DNA of 64,000 nt from Pisaster brevispinus (taxonomy: Eukaryota; Echinodermata; Asteroidea; Forcipulatida; Asteriidae). Positions within the stretch are counted from its first letter, which is position 1. Each line of letters begins with the position of its first letter. Location of the stretch: positions 1,612,001 through 1,676,000 of the forward strand of contig JAMKCF010000009.1 of assembly GCA_023634235.1 (NCBI GenBank), read 5' to 3'. Positions 57,286 through 64,000 of this stretch are shown piece by piece. A program made the position numbers and the translations under genes. The notes beneath the pieces are model-generated. The model had not been told where the DNA came from. It made no database searches and saw only the letters and a list, made by a program, of their open reading frames with translations.

Positions 57286-57700
57286 GCTGGGCGCCTGCCA
57301 TGACAGAGAGGGGCAACAAGCAGCCATCGATCCCAGTCTGTGCTCGTTCCGTCACCTAATTGTAGGAAGCCACCGCGGCTGGCCAGTTAAAACAAGTCTC
57401 AGCCCCATCATCCTGGGCCTCACTTATTAAAAGGTGGCGCATCCATTCATTGGCTCGCAAATTAGTCATCTGATAAACACAGGCCCCTCCTGTATTTGAC
57501 AAGTTGGAAAGTGTGCCTTGCGGACGTCTCCTTAGCCAGAGAAGTAGGGGTCCCAATGGGGCAGCAACGGACAAGGGAGGTGTGAAGTGTTTTCCGCTAC
57601 GTCCATCTGCCCACTTCCAAGTGGCTCCTGTGCTTTAATTCCAGTCCTATGAGATGTGTGAAGAGGCTTCAGGCCCGACTTGCAACTTTGTGACCGTGAC
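57286..57700 (-). promoter_or_regulatory. Candidate 5' leader and core promoter of the NPAS gene
   Basis: The minus strand reads CTATATAGG at 57725-57717. This TATA-like box would place a transcription start near 57,690 and give a leader of roughly 400 nt without an intron. The leader contains an out-of-frame ATG at 57301 overlapping the start codon (possible upstream ORF) and the alternative in-frame ATG at 57327. The position is inferred; a further upstream non-coding exon cannot be excluded. Confidence 0.4.
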
Positions 57701-57716
57701 GAGGCAGCGCCGGGTC

Positions 57717-57725
57717 CCTATATAG
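57717..57725 (-). promoter_or_regulatory. TATA-like box
   Basis: CTATATAGG on the minus strand, about 430 bp before the likely start codon, in a locally GC-richer stretch. Short motif, so moderate to low confidence. Confidence 0.35.
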
Positions 57726-58765
57726 CCACTAAAGGCGACCTTTGGCTCTATGCACCTGTGTTGTCATTGAGCCTGCTATGACCATGGACTACTAATCACC
57801 AATCAGCCTCACACTGGAAACTCTTTATTATCTCTCAACCTTCTTCTTTGCCTGGCACATCCTCGTCTTTGCCTCACACACCATCTTCTTGTTGGCAGTG
57901 TTGCTTTTGTCTCATTCACAAGTGTTTACATGCTACCTTCACTTACGGACCAGCTTCTGAATGCCAAATGATGCTATGAAGTGGGATAGAGGAAACACCG
58001 GCAGTTGCAGTTTTAAAAAAATACAAATTTGAGATTGGATGTGATCGTGCATTTTTTACCCCTGTTTTTTGAAAGGCCAAGTCTACGGCAGACAAATAGT
58101 AAATAACTAAAAGACATTAATAGGCCTAACAAAATCTTGTACAAAATCCTGAATAATAAGCTCACTACCAAACTTTGCACATCCAAACACTTGGGTCATC
58201 ACTTGGTTTTTGTCACTGTAATGCTGATTTATAGGCAAAATTAGCCATAAAGATACAATAAAAGTCACCTGTGGAACTTCCAACTGTCTTGTTGACAAAA
58301 CAGAAAATGTTCACGAATCCATCCATGTTTAGCGAGATGACAGCAGGTACCAACTGCACCGCTGGCCGCAGCATTCACAAATGGACACCATGGATATTTG
58401 AACCTCCAAAAGTCGTCTTTAGGCTATCTTTTGAGATTCACATTTTTTGACATACTTTTATTGATTTCTAATCAATTTGGGCACTTCAGACGAAGTAGGC
58501 TTTCAAATAAAAAAAAATTTTTAGGGTCATGACCAAAGTATGACCCTACCTTTCATATGTTAAGGATGTTTTTTCCCCAACCTGCTGACAGCCTACTTAT
58601 TTTCCCTAATGGGTGAATTTTTTTGTTATCTTTTTTTTACTGACATATAAATGACACAGTAAATGACCTCAATCCATGGCAGAACATGAATTTGGTTTAC
58701 ACAGTGTGCACCTAAATGATAAACGTCTTGATGTGACCCTCCTCCAAATAAGAAACTGACATAGA

Positions 58766-58930
58766 CAACTTTATCTTCAAGCAAACTTTAATCCTTGATC
58801 ATGATTGGTCGATCCATTGCAACAGGAGTGTGGTATAAACCTATACTACACGGCCCATATCAAACCCTGTTCCATAGCCCGCTGTTCTAAATCCACGTAT
58901 TGTGCTATTTTTGCTTGAAGATAATTTTTT
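58766..58930. mobile_element. Possible element with TTATCTTCAAGCAAA inverted ends
   Basis: TTTATCTTCAAGCAAA at the left and TTTGCTTGAAGATAA at the right enclose about 135 bp. It directly abuts the hairpin at 58,931. Confidence 0.5.
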
Positions 58931-59043
58931 TATCACACTCAGGCTCGTGCAGAAAAATATTGTCTGAGTCCCATATCCGACGAAGCTAATAAGGGACGCA
59001 GAAGCGCTATATTTTTCTGTATTCCACTCGCACTTGTGTGATA
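58931..59043. mobile_element. 113-bp fold-back element
   Basis: TATCACACTCAGGCTCGTGC...AGAAAAATATT pairs with ATATTTTTCTGTATTCC...GCACTTGTGTGATA. The two ends are near-perfect inverted repeats, with a GC-richer centre (CCCATATCCGACGAAGC). Confidence 0.75.
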
Positions 59044-59049
59044 ATAAAT

Positions 59050-62000
59050 AACACTATTTTAATTGTATTTAAATCCAATAAATGACCAATGCATGAGCGT
59101 GACACTTTCAAAACAAACATTTAAGTAAAGAATCTGTAAATAAATCCAAACTTTGCGCACACACACACAAAAACCCAACCAAAACCAACCTCTCAAACAT
59201 ACAAGGTTCAGCTTCTTTACAAACAGAAATGAAAATGTAAATACAAGTCAAATAAATCCTAAGTAAGCACACCAAGAAAGCTTTCAAAACATACAATGTT
59301 CGGCCTTTGAACACTCTAACAGAAAATACATTTTAAAAGAAAGTCAAGTTATTGATTTGACTTTAATCTTAAGTTAAAGTTTTACTTCAAAATATCAGCA
59401 TTTCAAACAGGACCAAAACATTGAAAAATCTTTAATCCGTACAAGATGAAAATACCTAAAGCTTTTCTTAGTAAGGTTTTTATAAGATTTAAATCAGAAA
59501 CACCAAAACTCCCGAAAGGCTTTCAGGAGGTGTTTTTTGTTAGGAGGTCAGGAGGTGGCTTATTGTTAAACTGGTAACAGAAGTAAACAAGTATTTCCAA
59601 CATTAGAACTAAAGATCCAGCAAAATATTTTGAATGTCAACTCGACAGCATATAAAGTGAATGGAGCCCTCTTTTGACCATCTGATTACTCTAAATGCCT
59701 GTTACACTATGTAAGAATGGTGTACACATTATGTACAATGTGTTGCATTGGCCCGATTGATTGTTGCTGCATTCAGCAAACGATTCTCAACTCTGATCTT
59801 TCAATTTTTTTAATGCTTGCTTCTTACTTTTTTATAATCAAACCTATAAGACTTTTGTACTTTTTAAGAATGTGATTCTCCTTTCTGAATTTATGGACAT
59901 TTTAGTCTTAAGGTAGGAATTTTGTCGTTAAGATATGTACGAGGAGCCCTCTGCTGTTAGGGATTCAAGCTGACCTTTTTGACCACAGCAAGGTGGTAGG
60001 GTGATCTACAGTTGAGGTTTGTTTTAGTACAAAGCGAGAAATCTATGTGTCCGTCATGTGTTGTGCATAATGTGTAGTGTCCAGTGCTAAAAATGAAAGT
60101 ACACGTCAAGCAATGCATTTAATTCCATGTATCCGTATTGCATACCGTGTTTTACGTAAAAACTATGCGCGTCCCATGGCGTGTTCTTTCATTTTAAAGG
60201 ATTGCGCTCTATGCGTTACGCACAATGCATGGTGGACACACGGATTGCTGGCCTAAAGCGGGTCAAGGGTTCAAAGCGCGAAGCATTTACGGTGTGGGAT
60301 GTGGGGTCGGTCCGGGAAAATATCTAAACATTAGATACTCTCAGGTGCAATCTCATTTCAAGATTAAGATTTTGCTTTATTTGTCTGTTATTTTTTTGTT
60401 TTTCCCCAGTGGCGCACCCTGAGTGAGCATTCCCTTAAATCCCAGATAAGCAGAAGTCTATAGTTAAACACCCTAGGTCTACTTAGATTCAGACGGTGTG
60501 CATTTTTTCATTCTTACACCGTGCAGGGCTTTCAGGGTGTATTATCTGTCCAGGGTTGTCAAGTTTTCAGGAGTGAAAATATTTATTGAAGACAATCAGT
60601 CTAATAATGGAACCGGCTTCGCAGTAGTCATAATAAAGGTGCAGTTGTACAGCAATTTTGTATTGCAGAATGTTGCTTCAGCCTTTACTCTTGCTTATCT
60701 CTCCCTCTCTTACTCTCTTTATTATTTTTTAGATTTTGTTGTCAAAGTTTACGGGGGGGGGGGGGGGCACTTGCCTTTCTTGGACATAGATTTGCCAGGA
60801 TTACCCATAAGTGTTTCCTTTGTACACCACATTATTTTATCCATACATGTCTCATTTTCATAATTAAATATAACAAAATCCATGCAATCATAGAAAAGTT
60901 GTTAAATACTGCCAGACAGGGACTAAAGTCCATGATCATTGAGACAGATTGAGTGATTACACACATGTCAGTTGAAAACCCTGATTCAATATTGACTCAA
61001 CTCATCCTTTGAAAGTGGAACATGCCATCTAACGCTTACCACAACATTGTTCCTTGTTTTTTTTTACAAGGAATAAACCCTTCTGTCTGTTAAATTGATT
61101 CAAGTGTACTCTTCTCAAGATTGATGAAAACTTGTTTCAATTAAAAAAGACAACACCCAAAAACTCCTGTGGGAAATTTTGCCTAGGGACATTTACTTCT
61201 CCTGACCAAATACCAAGTCAGTTTAACCTTAAAGGGAAACATTGATGAAGAAATGAAATAGTCTGTTGAACGACTGTTTGTTATCTTTGAGGAATCCCAG
61301 ATTTTGTCAACTCCTGGACAGAATTCTGATGAATAATTCAGTTGCAAAATATTTACATGTTCAGTAAAATAGTAACTTTATCTTTGCAAGTTGTACAGGA
61401 TTATGATGGTTTTTTTTTTTTTGGCGGGGGGGGGGGGGGGGGCTTCAAAGAAATGCGATGGGTTGGGTCCAGGGGCTGGCCTTACCTCGAATTTGTAGAG
61501 TTTTTGTTTTTGTTACATTACTTCATCAGTTTTGGGAAGATTAAAGTCATTTTCATTCTCTGGTTCCCCAATAAACAATCAATCAATCTGTGAAAACATC
61601 AGTGGTCACATTTGTCAGATTGTGATGAAGGTTGATTGTGGCAATGGTAATAAGCAATAGTCGTTTGAGGGGGGTCTTCAAAAGCTTTTTCCTGGACTTT
61701 GAGAGTATTTCAGATCAAAATAAATTTCTGGAGGGAATTGTACTAAAACAAATTGCTAACAATCCTCTATTTTGTCTTTTATATTTTCCTTAATAAAAAC
61801 AGCCCAGGTAGTTTTGGTGTTGATTTGCATGATGAGTTAAAAGTACAAAATACAAGATTCAATCAGCTTTATAATGTCTTTCTTTATTCCACTCCAAGCA
61901 CAAGGTTTTTGCAGACTTGAAAAGTGAACTCTAATCCATGAGAAAGTGTAAGAATCTTTGTTTTTCATGTCTTTCGTCCAGTAACCCTGAACTTTCCTCC

Positions 62001-62200
62001 TCCTGCCCACCTTTCTACGATTGTCACCTGTATGTGTGCAGCAAACAAATATACCAGTCTGGGATAAGTGGTTCCCCTTCCTGAGAGTGGACCTGTGCTT
62101 ATTTACAAACTGGTCCACAAACAAAGTCTGATGCCTTAAACCCTCTGGCTCTCTGCCTTTACTTCGTTCCTACTTGTACCATTAGCCATTAGTTTGGGTC
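59050..62200. other. Upstream intergenic region, no gene recognised
   Basis: AT-rich, with the fold-back element at 60.04 kb, G15 at 60,753 and G17 at 61,426. Short open frames on both strands show no domain. Confidence 0.55.
60040..60246. mobile_element. Fold-back element with AATC-ATGTGTCC ends
   Basis: AATCTATGTGTCCGTCATGT...GTGCATAA pairs with TTACGCACAATGCATGGTGG ACACACGGATT, and the inner AAAATGAAAG with CTTTCATTTT. It covers about 205 bp, CpG-rich relative to its surroundings. Confidence 0.65.
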
Positions 62201-63110
62201 TGAGCATTGATTGGGCAAATTTGCACGGAGCATCTTCCACACTGGTGAATCAATGACTGCGTTTAATGAGGGGGTACTTCAGAATACATCTGTGTCCCAG
62301 GTATTACCCTCAACAACTCCACCTCCGTGTCCCCCCCCCCCCCCACCTCAAAACACACTAGCTGGATTACCTACACACTGAGCCAACCCGATGCTTGGGA
62401 AACCTGACCTAAATTTGACAAGAACATAGAGAAGAGGAAGATACCAGAGAGGCCAAAAATGTGTCGAGAGAAAATAATTCATGGCCCAGTACTAGTGGGA
62501 TATGTTTGCTGGGGACACAGAGAGTCAAGGACAGTTTGCAGCGCAGCCCTGCATCCATTTTCCCTCAGCGAGAACAAGTCCTCGGTAAACAACTTGCATC
62601 TGCTTTGACTACTGGTGAGGGTCCAAATGGATGGAAAGCTCACGGAAGACTGCAATGCACACTATCGTACCACTACGTGGAGGGTTATATTTGCTGACGC
62701 CCACACCACTCAGCCTATTCTGTACCAGTCCAAGCATAGCTTACACAAAGATGCACCCTTATCAGCATATCCTCTTTTCGGCCGCTGCAGCAAGGGCAAA
62801 ATCAGATCTGCGCGGCCCAAATTTGGTTCTGGCCCTGTGATTGGTCCGTGAGTGGCAGCGATATTTGCCCTTTTCACGAGTGTGCGTCACCACCAGACCC
62901 TTCAGTTGTCACTTGAAACCTCCCGAGGAACCAGCAAGTAATTGCTCGACATGCAGACCCATGAGCTGGCCAAACTTAGGCCGTACCCGACATGTTTGTC
63001 TTCTTAATGTACCATTTCCATTGTTGGCTTTAGGGGGCCGCAGCAGAAAGACGCTGTATTTGTAGAGTGCCAGGGATGCTGCTCCACAATTTTACCCAGC
63101 TGTTAAAGGC
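62200..63110. promoter_or_regulatory. Repeat-poor GC-richer block upstream of the NPAS gene, candidate distal element
   Basis: About 5-6 kb upstream of the candidate start site. Apart from a C14 run at 62,331 it is complex sequence, for example GAATCAATGACTGCGTTTAA and CAAAACACACTAGCTGG. No supported exon. Confidence 0.25.
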
Positions 63111-64000
63111 GAAATGAGAAAGCATGTTGAGTATTTGGCCATCCTTTGTAAATAATCTGACGAGGAATACCATGCTTTCAATTTAAGGAGGGAAGTGCAA
63201 TGCTCATGAAAAGGGCAAGGCCCTGGTGGAGCTCATCACATTTCTTAATTAAAACATTTCTCTTCATGATCTAACACCACAGTATCAGTCAATGGAACTG
63301 CAGAAAGTAGACACCAGGAACACACAATATATTTCTGCATGGGTCTTCAGCCCTTTTCACACACGCTGGGGTCCCTTGCTTTATTTTAGCATGGTTGTTA
63401 AATTTTACAAATGGACATCGTGTGAAAGGACAACAATGTTTGGACTGTTCAAGGTCCCTCGTGAAATCTTCTCAAATATTGCAGAATTTTGTTGGTGGTC
63501 CAGACCAACGACAAAATCTTCTGCTAGCGGAAGTTTTTACTAAGAACATGCGCAAAATCATCATGTGAAGGGAAACTTTGCTTATTGATTAACGTCCTTG
63601 CAAAATTTCCCATACTGCCCATGTGCGGCAACTTTGTGTAACCTTTTGCATCGCGACGCAATTAACTGTCATAACAGTTGACTGGAACTGTATTCATTCA
63701 AGCTGGCACTGCTTTTTGAGACAATTTCTTAACTCTGTTCATCACAAAAATAGAGTAAAACAATTAAAAATCAACCACAGAAGGAGAATTGCTACTTTGA
63801 GAAGACAACAAACATTGACCTTTTTATTTAACTGCCTTTGGTGCCTCTTCATTGTATCATACATAATAAATGCCCAATTTCTTGCTTCCAAGTGATATAA
63901 TTAGACTGCTTTGGCACAAAAAGACAGGAAAGTTAGCTTACCGCTGCTACCAATCAAACGAGTAGTAAACACACATTAAGGTACCCATGCAGTACCAGGG

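Noticed and set aside
63623..63895. Plus-strand 90-codon frame near the right end
   Set aside because: No domain, no start context and AT-rich composition; consistent with chance.

Overview
The window is AT-rich, intron-rich animal DNA. It contains one gene that I can reconstruct completely. It lies on the minus strand and encodes a class I bHLH-PAS transcription factor of the NPAS1/NPAS3/trachealess group. Eleven coding exons run from about 57,327/57,285 down to the stop codon at 26,972. All exons have canonical GT-AG borders and compatible phases, and together they give 908 residues (922 from an upstream in-frame ATG). The basic region, HLH, PAS-A, PAS-B and several C-terminal motifs (W-x-x-[13 protein letters not shown], a Lys/Arg-rich stretch) place it with NPAS3 and trachealess rather than SIM, HIF or AHR. 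The repeat content (SINEs, fold-back MITEs with GGGCCCAATTTCAT ends) suggests an invertebrate deuterostome, most likely an echinoderm. That species guess is inference.

Layout. 1-5,098 is satellite: a 23-bp repeat, then three successive blocks of a 7-bp repeat that differ by one base per step (CCCTTTG, CACTTTG, CACTTCG). 5,098-5,870 is AT-rich minisatellite. 6,345-6,590 is a cluster of near-perfect 22-26 bp palindromes. 7,400-14,000 is a decayed local-duplication region in which a motif around 'ATGGACCATGAAGACAT' (minus strand) recurs about ten times beside splice-site-like sequences; it also carries three arrays of one 22-bp minisatellite. 14-26 kb is intergenic and holds MITEs plus a few weakly supported minus-strand exon-like pieces at 19.65-20.44 kb. 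26,972-57,330 is the NPAS gene. 57.3-64 kb is its 5' leader, a candidate TATA box and upstream flank with more fold-back elements.

The introns (421 bp to 8.2 kb) carry dispersed MITEs and SINEs. One SINE ends about 5 bp from the exon 7 splice donor. The introns and upstream flank also contain several repeat-poor, GC-richer islands (53.64-54.15, 46.88-47.26, 40.10-40.75 and 62.2-63.1 kb) that look like candidate regulatory elements. Two TACGTG-type sites, the known target of trachealess/SIM heterodimers, lie just inside intron 1, so autoregulation is a testable idea. There are no rRNA genes, no intact tRNA genes, no CRISPR arrays and no prokaryotic features. The very long reading frames at the left end are artefacts of a stop-free 7-bp repeat.
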